Below are positions 1 to 6,778 of a stretch of 17,737 nt of DNA, piece by piece. The stretch's first letter is position 1, and the number at the start of each line of letters is the position of its first letter. The notes under the pieces were generated by a model. The model searched no databases, was not told the origin of the DNA, and saw nothing but the letters and a program-made list of their open reading frames with translations. The translations under genes and the position numbers were made by a program. Source of the DNA: CAYUBI01 sp964443005 (GTDB lineage: Bacteria > Margulisbacteria > Riflemargulisbacteria > GWF2-35-9 > CAYUBI01); NCBI GenBank assembly GCA_964443005.1, contig CAYUBI010000048.1:1-17737 (forward strand), written 5' to 3'.

Positions 1-286
1 AGTTTTCAATACGCTTTTTACTAAAATCAATTCGAATAATTGGATGTTCTTTCCACTCGAAAGGCTGGTCATAAATCCACAATCCCTTAAAAAGTTCTTT
101 TTTACCTTTAAAAATAGCTTCCAACGTAGACAAAAGTAGCGACTTGCCAAATCGACGCGGACGAGACAAAAAATATACGCTACCCCATTGAATTAATTGA
201 TAAATCAGCTTTGTTTTATCAATATATAAACAATCATCATTTATCAATTTCTCAAAGGTTTGTATGCCAATCGGTAGTTTTTTCAT
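1..286 (-). CDS. AAA-ATPase-like protein, N-terminal part (3' end beyond the window)
   Basis: Only the first 95 codons are present; the reading frame is still open at base 1. The start ATG is at 286-284, with AAGGAG at 300-295 at good SD spacing. The visible protein opens with MKKLPIGIQTFEKLI, continues with the LYIDKT motif, and has a Walker-A-like SRPRRFGKSLL at residues 41-51. This is the signature of the AAA-ATPase_like family (PF09820 type), in which a PD-(D/E)XK nuclease-like domain (DUF1703) usually follows; that part lies outside the window. These genes are often multicopy accessory genes of unknown role. It diverges from pseI and is probably unrelated to glycosylation. Family assignment is confident; function is unknown. 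Confidence 0.85.
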   Translation of the reverse strand, partial: MKKLPIGIQTFEKLINDDCLYIDKTKLIYQLIQWGSVYFLSRPRRFGKSLLLSTLEAIFKGKKELFKGLWIYDQPFEWKEHPIIRIDFSKKRIEN

Positions 287-299
287 CAAAGCAGCTCCT

Positions 300-536
300 T
301 ATGCTCACTAAATATAATTAAGTTTATTAAGATTAAGTATAAAGCGAAAATTACAGATACTCAATCGAATTTCTTTAGGCTCAATTCGTTACGTTTGATT
401 ACGGATTGAATCCATACCTTCGGCGTTACTTCGGAAAAGCTCATTTTCTTTTAAAAATTGACGCCTCCTTCAGGCTCATTATGCATTGTACAAGACCATA
501 TTTTTGGGTACACTAAGAATAAGGAGCTGAAACTCT
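300..536. other. Non-coding divergent spacer between the AAA-ATPase-like gene and pseI
   Basis: No convincing gene is seen. The spacer must carry promoters for both divergent genes. It contains short inverted repeats: CGAATT (366-371) with AATTCG (383-388), and the palindrome GGATTGAATCC at 403-413. On the minus strand a 27-codon ORF runs from ATG 444 to TGA 361 (begins MSFSEVTPKVW) but has no clear SD and is probably not a gene. The composition resembles a dispersed intergenic repeat, but that needs a genome comparison. Confidence 0.5.
486..514 (+). promoter_or_regulatory. Possible sigma-70-type promoter for pseI
   Basis: TTGTAC (486-491) and TACACT (509-514) are separated by 17 bp, about 22 bp before the pseI start. 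Match to the -35 consensus is weak (TTG only). A second candidate -35, TTGACG at 458-463, is a better match, with TATGCA about 16 bp downstream. At least one promoter must lie here because the upstream gene is divergent. Which one is used cannot be told from sequence. Confidence 0.3.
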
Positions 537-1580
537 ATGGAAATTTCAATTGGACTTCATCATGCACCTTTTATTATTGCTGAGATGTCTGGCAATCATA
601 ATCAATCATTAAGCCGTGCCTTAGCTATTGTTGAGGCTGCAGCTAAATGTGGTGTTCATGCATTAAAATTGCAAACTTATACTGCAGATACGCTAACTCT
701 GGATGTATCAGAAGGTGAGTTTTTGATTCACGATCCAGATAATCTTTGGCAAGGAAACTCGCTACATCAGCTATATCAACAAGCACATACACCATGGGAG
801 TGGCATCAACCCATTTTTGAGCGATGTCGCCAGCTAAATTTGGTTCCGTTTAGTACTCCCTTTGATGAATCTGCTGTTGATTTTTTAGAAACTCTGGATG
901 TACCTATTTACAAAATTGCGTCCTTTGAAAATAATCATCTTCCCTTAATTAAAAAAGTGGCACAAACAAAAAAACCCATGATTATGTCAACAGGCATGGC
1001 AACTCTAGAAGAACTCGACGAAGCTGTGCAAACAGCAAAAGATAACGGATGTCCGCAATTGATTTTACTTAAATGTACCAGCACGTACCCAGCTACACCC
1101 GAAGATTCCAACATCAAAACAATTCCTGATTTACGTGAACGATTTGGCGTAGAATCTGGATTATCGGATCATACAATGGGTATTGGCGCTGCACTTGCGA
1201 GCATTGCCTTAGGCGCTGTAGTGATTGAAAAGCACTTTACCTTGTCACGAGCAGATGGGGGAGTTGACAGCGCGTTTTCAATGGAGCCTGCTGAAATGAC
1301 GCAACTTGTAACAGAAAGCCTGAATGCATGGAAGGCTTTGGGCACTGTTTGTTATACACCTACTGAAAAAGAAAAAAAATCACGCATTTTTCGTCGCTCA
1401 ATTTATGTTTCTCAGGATATTCAACCTGGAGAGAGGCTAACCTCTCATAATATTAAAATTATACGGCCAGGAATGGGGTTACAACCTCGAGAATATGAAC
1501 GAGTACTGGAACAAACAGCTAATCAGTTTCTAAAAAAAGGAACCGCGCTTTCGTGGGAGTTAATCAAGGATTTAATATGA
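537..1580 (+). CDS. pseI: Pseudaminic acid synthase PseI (NeuB family)
   Basis: PseI condenses 2,4-diacetamido-2,4,6-trideoxy-L-altrose with phosphoenolpyruvate to form pseudaminic acid in the cytoplasm. The 347-aa product has a NeuB TIM-barrel domain (about 10-255) and a C-terminal antifreeze-like SAF domain (about 284-342), the normal layout and length. Putative metal-binding histidines are in LSDHT (H212) and EKHF (H233). LWQGNSLHQLYQQAHTPWEWH and GGVDSAFSMEP favour pseudaminic over sialic or legionaminic acid synthase. AAGGAG at 521-526 supports ATG 537. The last codons (KDLI, TGA 1578-1580) overlap the ATG of the next gene as ATGA. That junction (1565-1580) recurs exactly at 2977-2992, so pseI and pseF were probably adjacent before the gene between them arrived. 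Confidence 0.92.
   Translation: MEISIGLHHAPFIIAEMSGNHNQSLSRALAIVEAAAKCGVHALKLQTYTADTLTLDVSEGEFLIHDPDNLWQGNSLHQLYQQAHTPWEWHQPIFERCRQLNLVPFSTPFDESAVDFLETLDVPIYKIASFENNHLPLIKKVAQTKKPMIMSTGMATLEELDEAVQTAKDNGCPQLILLKCTSTYPATPEDSNIKTIPDLRERFGVESGLSDHTMGIGAALASIALGAVVIEKHFTLSRADGGVDSAFSMEPAEMTQLVTESLNAWKALGTVCYTPTEKEKKSRIFRRSIYVSQDIQPGERLTSHNIKIIRPGMGLQPREYERVLEQTANQFLKKGTALSWELIKDLI
1565..1580. repeat. Left copy of the 16-bp direct repeat flanking the AlbA_2 gene
   Basis: CAAGGATTTAATATGA is identical to 2977-2992. It contains an SD-like AAGGA, the last codons and TGA of pseI, and the ATG of the next gene. The flanking bases differ (t before and a after here; a before and c after in the right copy), which bounds the repeat at 16 bp. 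It looks like a duplicated target site or a remade junction. Confidence 0.9.
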
Positions 1581-2992
1581 ATGTCAACGAACTTAATTTT
1601 ATCCTTGCAGAAGGTGAAAATCAATTCATTGAATTTAAGGAAAGCTTCCATCGTTCGTTAAGTAAAGAAATAGTTGCTTTTGCAAATGCTAAAGGTGGAA
1701 GAATATATATTGGCATTACGGATGCTAACCAGATCATTGGCGCCGATATAAGTAATAGTTCGTTAGCGATGATTCATGATTTAGCTAGAAATTGCGATCC
1801 ATCAATTCGAGTACAAACGGAAGTTTTTAAGAATATTATGATTATTAGTGTGCCTGAAGGATCCAACAAGCCGTATGGATGTAGTGATGGCTTTTATTTG
1901 CGATCTGGATCCAGTAGTCAAAAACTAACGCGTGATGAAATTTTTGAATTTGCTTTTAAGGAAGGGAAAAAAAGTTTCGATAAAGAAATTTGTTTCTCTT
2001 TTGATTTTAAGTACGATTTTGATCAGGACAAATTTGAAACCTATTTATTTGCAAGAAAGCTTCACTTAACGCTTCCCGTAAAAGAAACACTTATTAATCT
2101 TGGCGTTGCGCTCGAACAAGACCATCAACTTTTTTTTAATAATACTGGAGTGCTTTTTTTTGCGAGAACTCCTAGCAAACGAATTGCCTCAGCACGAATC
2201 GTTTGTGCTGTTTTCCAAACCAATGAAAAGGCTAATGTTTTAGATAAAAAAATCTTTGATGATGGACTGCTAGGCAACATACAAAATACAATAAATTATA
2301 TCAAACGCCATATTGATATTCGTTTTGAAATTAAAACCCTTCGCAAAGAAATTCCCCAATATCCTGAAGATGCGATTCGAGAGCTAGTGACTAATGCGTT
2401 GGTTCACCGAGACTATTTTGATCAATCAGGAGACACCATGGTGGAAATCTTTCGAAATAAAATTACGATTTCGAATCCTGGCGGACTAGTTCGCTGGCTA
2501 GAGCCTAAGGATTTTGGAAAATATAGTCGGGCACGAAATCAAATTATTATGGGTTTAATGGAACATACAAATTTCGTCGAAAAAATGGGCACTGGTGTTA
2601 GTCGCATAAAAACTGCTTTATTAAATGTTGGATTAAATGATGCAGTGTATTGTTTTGATGATTACAATTTTTCCGTGACCATTCATGATCAGTCTATCAA
2701 TTCCTACGAAGTCACAGGGCAAGTCACAGGGCAAGTCACAGGGCAAGTCACAGGGCAAGTCAATGACGAAATTCAAAACATGCTCCTTACCATGAACGGT
2801 GATATGACACGCCATCAATTACAAGAAGCGCTGCACCTTACCAGCCGACAAAACTTTGAAAATCGTTACTTGAAACCATGCATTAAATACGGCTACATCG
2901 AGCTAACCATTCCCGAAAAACCGACTAGTCGCCTTCAAAAATATCGACTAACAGTCCAAGGACACAAAACAAGGAACAAGGATTTAATATGA
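1577..2992 (+). CDS. AlbA_2 (Schlafen-type) / HATPase_c_4 protein with VTGQ repeats, inserted between pseI and pseF
   Basis: 471 aa from ATG 1577; a GTG at 1553 is in frame, but AAGGA at 1567-1571 and the ATGA overlap favour 1577. An AlbA_2 domain (about 12-120, with IEFKES and AKGGRIYIGI) precedes a divergent GHKL-type ATP-binding domain (about 260-365, with RELVTNALVHRDY and a GTGVSRI glycine motif). Then come four exact VTGQ units (379-395) and a C-terminal winged helix (about 398-462). Members are often called RecG-like or transcriptional regulators; a DNA-binding, ATP-sensing role is inferred and the target is unknown. It has no evident role in sugar synthesis and sits between two consecutive pathway genes, flanked by exact 16-bp repeats. 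Its own end copies that of PseI: KDLI then TGA overlapping pseF's ATG. Domain calls are firm; function is open. Confidence 0.88.
   Translation: MNVNELNFILAEGENQFIEFKESFHRSLSKEIVAFANAKGGRIYIGITDANQIIGADISNSSLAMIHDLARNCDPSIRVQTEVFKNIMIISVPEGSNKPYGCSDGFYLRSGSSSQKLTRDEIFEFAFKEGKKSFDKEICFSFDFKYDFDQDKFETYLFARKLHLTLPVKETLINLGVALEQDHQLFFNNTGVLFFARTPSKRIASARIVCAVFQTNEKANVLDKKIFDDGLLGNIQNTINYIKRHIDIRFEIKTLRKEIPQYPEDAIRELVTNALVHRDYFDQSGDTMVEIFRNKITISNPGGLVRWLEPKDFGKYSRARNQIIMGLMEHTNFVEKMGTGVSRIKTALLNVGLNDAVYCFDDYNFSVTIHDQSINSYEVTGQVTGQVTGQVTGQVNDEIQNMLLTMNGDMTRHQLQEALHLTSRQNFENRYLKPCIKYGYIELTIPEKPTSRLQKYRLTVQGHKTRNKDLI
2711..2762 (+). repeat. 12-bp tandem repeat, 4.3 exact copies, coding (VTGQ)4V
   Basis: GTCACAGGGCAA repeats exactly four times (2711-2758) and ends with a partial GTCA. 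Being a multiple of 3, copy-number change keeps the frame and only alters the linker length between the ATP-binding domain and the winged helix. Exact identity at synonymous sites points to recent expansion or homogenisation. A related array lies in the second inserted gene at 9253-9299. Confidence 0.97.
2977..2992. repeat. Right copy of the 16-bp direct repeat flanking the AlbA_2 gene
   Basis: Identical to 1565-1580. It supplies pseF with its SD (AAGGA, 2979-2983) and start ATG (2989), and the AlbA_2 gene with its last codons and TGA (2990-2992). Confidence 0.9.
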
Positions 2993-3678
2993 CTTCTGTA
3001 GCCATTATTACTGCACGTGGGGGAAGCAAGCGCATTCCTCGCAAAAATATTCGTTTATTTAATGGTAAGCCCATTATTGCGTATTCAATTGAGGCAGCTT
3101 TGCAATCACGATGTTTTGACGAAGTTATGGTTTCGACTGATGACCCAGAAATTGCTGAGATTGCAAAAAAATATGGAGCTGTTTTGCCGTTCATGCGATC
3201 TAATGCTGCATCCAATGATTATTCAACTACAGCTGAGGTGTTACTTGAGGTGCTTGAACAGTATCAGCAGGCTAATCGACAGTTTGATTACGCTTGTTGT
3301 TTATACCCAACAGCACCCTTTATAACAGCCAAAATTCTCATGGAAGCTTATGTGTTAATGACAACAGCGGATGCAGACAGTCTTGTTCCAGTTGTTCAGT
3401 TTGGATATCCAATTCAACGCGCCTTGATCATTGAAAAAGGAAAATTAGCAATGATGTGGCCTGAACATGTGAAGTCACGGTCGCAGGATTTAATACCAGC
3501 TTATCATGATGCCGGGCAGTTTTATTGGTTGAAAATTTCTTCTTTTCTTGCTCAAAAAACGCTGTTTCCGGTAAACACGTTGTCACTTGTTTTACCAGAA
3601 AGCCAAGTACAGGATATTGATATAGAGGAAGATTGGAAACTAGCAGAAATGAAAATGAACTTGTTGCAAGGAGTCTAG
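2989..3678 (+). CDS. pseF: Pseudaminic acid cytidylyltransferase PseF
   Basis: PseF activates pseudaminic acid with CTP to give CMP-pseudaminic acid, the donor for flagellin glycosylation. The 229-aa length is usual for the CMP-nonulosonate synthetase family. The N-terminal nucleotide-binding signature ARGGSKRIPRKNI is at about residues 9-21. PseF-type features follow: YPIQRAL, WPEHVKSRSQDL, YHDAGQFYWL and the C-terminal QDIDIEEDW. The start ATG 2989 overlaps the stop of the AlbA_2 gene as ATGA, with AAGGA at 2979-2983. The final codons (CAAGGAGTC, TAG 3676-3678) contain an AAGGAG that can serve as SD for the next gene. Pathway partner of pseI; assignment confident. Confidence 0.92.
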   Translation: MTSVAIITARGGSKRIPRKNIRLFNGKPIIAYSIEAALQSRCFDEVMVSTDDPEIAEIAKKYGAVLPFMRSNAASNDYSTTAEVLLEVLEQYQQANRQFDYACCLYPTAPFITAKILMEAYVLMTTADADSLVPVVQFGYPIQRALIIEKGKLAMMWPEHVKSRSQDLIPAYHDAGQFYWLKISSFLAQKTLFPVNTLSLVLPESQVQDIDIEEDWKLAEMKMNLLQGV

Positions 3679-4161
3679 ATTATTTCTTTAAATTTGGCAG
3701 TTAGATTAGCAAAGCTTTCGGACATGATGGACATATTTAAGTTATCCAATTCTCCTGAAGTTCGAGCTGTTGCCTTTCATTCGTTACCTATATCGCTTTC
3801 TGAGCATCAACTGTGGTTTCAAGAAAAACTTCATGATACGTGTTGCTTGTTAATTGTTGCTGAAATTAATGGAATTTTTGCTGGGCAAATCCGGTTTGAT
3901 ATTAACACCCTGCATCAATCAGCAGTTATTTCTATTAGTATTTCTGCTGATTTTCGAGGAAAAGGCTTTAGTATTAGCTTAATCGAAAAAGCAGTTCAAT
4001 TACTAAAAGAAAAACAGCCTCAGCTAATAACTATTGAAGCAAAAATTAAAACAACAAATATCGCCTCAATTCGGTTTTTCGAAAAAGCGAGATTCTGCTA
4101 TCAGCAGGATTCGATTTATGAAGGATATCCGATTGTTGAATATCGTTATAATTTACAGTAA
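3679..4161 (+). CDS. GNAT N-acetyltransferase, PseH-like
   Basis: A GNAT-fold acetyltransferase of about 155-160 aa. The N-terminus reads LAVRLAKLSDMMDIFKLSNSPEVR. The acetyl-CoA pyrophosphate loop is RGKG (residues 88-91 counted from TTG 3694), after the strand SAVISISISA. The sequence resembles the acetyltransferase domain fused to the C-terminus of some PseG proteins, so acetylation of the 4-amino group of the altrosamine intermediate (the PseH step) is the likely role. The start is odd: no ATG is available. AAGGAG (3668-3673) lies 5 nt before ATT 3679 and 8 nt before ATT 3682, while TTG 3694 has no SD at normal distance. An ATT start, or descent from a PseG-PseH fusion that lost its first half, would explain this. 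Family certain; exact substrate inferred. Confidence 0.75.
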   Translation: MISLNLAVRLAKLSDMMDIFKLSNSPEVRAVAFHSLPISLSEHQLWFQEKLHDTCCLLIVAEINGIFAGQIRFDINTLHQSAVISISISADFRGKGFSISLIEKAVQLLKEKQPQLITIEAKIKTTNIASIRFFEKARFCYQQDSIYEGYPIVEYRYNLQ

Positions 4162-4176
4162 TTAAACTAATCTACC

Positions 4177-5157
4177 TTATTTTTTTCGAGCTACAATCAT
4201 CATATTGGAGGATAATTGATTTTCACGAAGAAACACCTGAAACTGTTCTCCAACAGCTTCATTCATAACAAGCTGCTTAAGAAATTCGGGGAGCTTTGGA
4301 GCATCGTTAGCTTGTATTTTGTTGCGAACAATATCTACGTCTAATCTTCCAGGTGTAAGCGCTTCAATGACTTCAAAGCCAATGGATGTTAATAAGCGAG
4401 ACAGCGAAGATACTGTGAAATAGTTTAGATGCTCGGTATCAATGATGTCTGAGGATTCTCCAAGAATAGAAACATCAAATCCCTCGATATTTGGGCACGT
4501 TACAATTAAAAATCCATTAACTTTTAATACATTATGGCAAGCTATTAAAAATTCGCGAGGCGAAAATAAATGTTCTAGTACTTCAAAATTTGCAACTACA
4601 TCTACTTTGTTGTTAAACTGAACTTGTTCAATGGGTTTTTCAATAACTGTAATGCCTTTTTTTCGACAAACTTCTGCTAAAAAGGGTGTTGGTTCAACTG
4701 CAACAACTTCATCAAAAAGATGCCGTTTATTTAGCTCTTCGCACAACATACCATAGCCAGCGCCTACTTCAATAAAACGTTCATGACCAAATCCGTGTTT
4801 GGTACGTAAGGCGTCAATAAGATCAACTCTGGGTATAAAAATTTTTTCTCGTCGTATGACTTCAGTAGCTGGAAAAATAAATTCACTCCAATATTGATAG
4901 TTTTTTGAGTTTTGATAAAAATCAAAAAGAACCTCAAGTGGCGGCCGAGGACTAACATATACAGTTCCGCAATTTGTACATCTGGGATAGTTAAGTCCAA
5001 ATTTTTGATATTTTTGTGTGTTTTCTGAACTTCCACATGCTGGACAAGCAACCGTAACAAAGCAATCTTTCTGAGCCATTAACCGATCAACATCTTCCTG
5101 GTAAAGTATTTTTTGTTGTGCCATTAAGGCTTCTGGGCGAATATCATTTTCTTTCAT
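4177..5157 (-). CDS. Class I SAM-dependent methyltransferase with N-terminal zinc-ribbon
   Basis: 326 aa from ATG 5157; a longer in-frame start at 5172 lies inside the preceding gene. ATG 5157 overlaps the TGA of the amidotransferase gene (ATGA), so translational coupling is likely. An N-terminal CxxC...CxxC zinc-ribbon (C38, C41, C60, C63) is followed by a Rossmann methyltransferase domain with motif I FIEVGAGYGMLCE (128-140) and an FEVLEHLFSP segment. This layout is common for sugar methyltransferases in polysaccharide and flagellin-glycan clusters. It is last in the minus-strand operon, converging on the GNAT gene with only 15 bp between stops and no clear terminator hairpin. Methylation of the nonulosonate or its substituent is inferred from location. 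Confidence 0.82.
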   Translation of the reverse strand: MKENDIRPEALMAQQKILYQEDVDRLMAQKDCFVTVACPACGSSENTQKYQKFGLNYPRCTNCGTVYVSPRPPLEVLFDFYQNSKNYQYWSEFIFPATEVIRREKIFIPRVDLIDALRTKHGFGHERFIEVGAGYGMLCEELNKRHLFDEVVAVEPTPFLAEVCRKKGITVIEKPIEQVQFNNKVDVVANFEVLEHLFSPREFLIACHNVLKVNGFLIVTCPNIEGFDVSILGESSDIIDTEHLNYFTVSSLSRLLTSIGFEVIEALTPGRLDVDIVRNKIQANDAPKLPEFLKQLVMNEAVGEQFQVFLRENQLSSNMMIVARKK

Positions 5158-6305
5158 GATTGAACATCCCAAATATTATCTTTCATCCAGTTTCCCTGAT
5201 CATCTTTCCACCAGACGCGGGAATCGCGAAACGTGTCTGCAATGCTGTCAAATTCTGCTTCGCTCATTCCAACATAGTCGCACCATCGTTGGATATCTCT
5301 GGGCTTTACAGCGTCATATTTGCGAACCATTTCAATGCCTTTTTCGCGTGTCATATGGCCTGCTCGAATATCTTTGCATGAATGATCTGTGCCACGTCCA
5401 TATCCAAATTTGATATACTTTAAATAATCATGAGCGCCATTTTCGTGCATGTCATCCAAATTTGAAAATGTCCGATAAGTTCGATCAAAAGGTTCGTCAG
5501 CTGGCTCAAACCCGTATAATTCAACCATTTGTTTGGTATGAATGTTGGCGTCCCAATCAACATAATTTCCTAAATAAAGCCCACGAACATCTAGGTCTTC
5601 GATTTCTTCATCCGAAGGATACTTTGCCCATAAAACGTCTTGGCTAGTAATGCCCATTTCTGAATCTACCATGTCATTCCAGTCATAACCACGGCACGCA
5701 TGTTCCGTACGATATTTTTTTGTCATTTCAACTAAATCATTCATAGAATACATGCCACCTAAATCTGTATAGCCATGTTCGCCCCAAATGAGTAATGGAA
5801 CCTTGTGTTGCACTGCGATTTGTACTGGATATGTAAATATGCCGCAATGATTATGCCAATTCATGTCACCCATCATAATAAAACATTTCTTATTTAATTT
5901 TTTTAATACTTCAACGCTCGGATGAAAAATAATATGATCAACATTAAACACTTCTTTCATGCGTCGCAAATTGCGTTCACCTACTGGCAAATAATTGTTT
6001 CCATAATACGTTACCAACAGAGGTTTAAGCCCCAGAACTTTGGTAATATAATGCGTTTGAAAATAGCTGTCTTTGCCTCCGCTAACTGGAATAATACAAT
6101 CATAATTATCTTTATTTTTAGACTGATATTGCTCACAAATTTTCTTAAACAATTCACCCCGCTTAACCCAGTCAATATTGTTGCGCTGGGCTGAAGAACG
6201 ACACCCGCTACATACGCCATTTTCGTCAAAGGCCAGGGGCACTGCCGAGGATTTTGGGTACACGCATTGGCTACAATATCGCATTTTAGGCGGTCGATTT
6301 ATCAT
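5154..6305 (-). CDS. N-acetyl sugar amidotransferase (PseA/WbpG-like)
   Basis: A 383-aa PP-loop ATPase of the N-acetyl sugar amidotransferase family. Four cysteines in CSQC (C11, C14) and CSGC (C32, C35) form a probable zinc site, and SGGKDS (75-80) is the ATP pyrophosphatase loop. These enzymes turn an N-acetyl group of a nonulosonate or related sugar into an acetamidino group, using ammonia from a HisH/HisF-like pair; PseA in Campylobacter and WbpG in Pseudomonas are the known models. The hisF2 and hisH2 genes just upstream in this operon fit exactly. The start ATG 6305 has a GAGGAATAT spacer and SD immediately after the hicA stop. The end overlaps the next methyltransferase by 4 nt. Length is normal. 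Confidence 0.9.
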   Translation of the reverse strand: MINRPPKMRYCSQCVYPKSSAVPLAFDENGVCSGCRSSAQRNNIDWVKRGELFKKICEQYQSKNKDNYDCIIPVSGGKDSYFQTHYITKVLGLKPLLVTYYGNNYLPVGERNLRRMKEVFNVDHIIFHPSVEVLKKLNKKCFIMMGDMNWHNHCGIFTYPVQIAVQHKVPLLIWGEHGYTDLGGMYSMNDLVEMTKKYRTEHACRGYDWNDMVDSEMGITSQDVLWAKYPSDEEIEDLDVRGLYLGNYVDWDANIHTKQMVELYGFEPADEPFDRTYRTFSNLDDMHENGAHDYLKYIKFGYGRGTDHSCKDIRAGHMTREKGIEMVRKYDAVKPRDIQRWCDYVGMSEAEFDSIADTFRDSRVWWKDDQGNWMKDNIWDVQS

Positions 6306-6317
6306 ATATTCCTCTTT

Positions 6318-6539
6318 TTATAACTGTTTGATAAACGCATCAATTGAAATTCCAGCTTTCAACAATAAACTAGTGAGAGTCCCTCTTGCAACTTCAGTAT
6401 GATTGGGTATTGACAATGTTGCAGGGTGTTTCTCTTTAACTAGAATAATATGACTTCCTTTTTGTCGAACAACTTTCCATCCATATCCCTCAAGTGCTTT
6501 AATTACCTGTCGAGGTTTTAGCAAAGGAGTTTTAGGCAT
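6318..6539 (-). CDS. hicA: HicA-family mRNA interferase toxin
   Basis: 73-aa YcfA/HicA-fold protein. It has the family features PRQVIKALEGYGWKVVRQ, the catalytic-histidine motif GSHIIL, and IPNHTEVARGTL. HicA toxins bind and cleave mRNA and are neutralised by HicB. The start ATG 6539 lies inside the end of hicB (8-nt overlap), so the pair is co-translated with antitoxin first. Only 12 nt separate its stop from the amidotransferase start. No inactivating change is visible. A toxin-antitoxin pair inside a glycosylation operon is unexpected and may stabilise the island. Confidence 0.9.
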   Translation of the reverse strand: MPKTPLLKPRQVIKALEGYGWKVVRQKGSHIILVKEKHPATLSIPNHTEVARGTLTSLLLKAGISIDAFIKQL

Positions 6540-6744
6540 TCACTTCTACTTCTACTTGATGTGTCTGTACTGTTAATGACATACCTAATTCTTTTCGTAC
6601 TTTCAAGCATTCCTTAATAGCATCTAAAATGTTTTTCTGTGCCTCTAGCTGGCTATGCCCTTGACTCACACATCCAGGAATAGACGGACATTCGGCAATC
6701 AATATTCCATCTTCATCTGGATAAATAATTACTTCAAGTTTCAT
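6532..6744 (-). CDS. hicB: HicB-family antitoxin (short, no DNA-binding tail)
   Basis: 70 aa from ATG 6744; a GTG at 6750 is in frame, but GAGG at 6755-6752 is better placed for ATG 6744. It has the partial RNase-H-like HicB fold: EVIIYPDEDGILIAECPSI, PGCVSQG, and a helix with EAQKNILDAIKECL. The usual C-terminal helix-turn-helix or ribbon-helix-helix is absent, as in many short HicB proteins, so autoregulation may not use HicB itself. Only 34 nt separate it from the hisF2 stop, leaving little room for its own promoter. Order hicB-hicA is the less common arrangement. Confidence 0.88.
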   Translation of the reverse strand: MKLEVIIYPDEDGILIAECPSIPGCVSQGHSQLEAQKNILDAIKECLKVRKELGMSLTVQTHQVEVEVNA

Positions 6745-6778
6745 AATCACACCTCACTTAACGAATATTTTACCATAT

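Noticed and set aside
2711..2762. CRISPR-like array
   Set aside because: Units are 12 bp, contiguous, without spacers, and in frame in a protein gene. The same applies to 9253-9299.
1581..2976. Insertion sequence carrying a transposase
   Set aside because: The insert holds only the AlbA_2/HATPase gene; no DDE or tyrosine/serine recombinase motifs and no terminal inverted repeats are seen. The same holds for the second insert.
3017..3325. 102-codon ORF in pseF
   Set aside because: Alternative frame of pseF, which has complete family motifs.
537..3678. Sialic or legionaminic acid pathway
   Set aside because: Motifs in both the synthase (LWQGNSLHQLY, GGVDSAFSMEP) and cytidylyltransferase (YPIQRA, YHDAGQFYW) fit the pseudaminic type better.
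4162..4176. Bidirectional terminator between the convergent operons
   Set aside because: Only 15 bp with no stem-loop; a T run at 4180-4187 lacks a hairpin before it.
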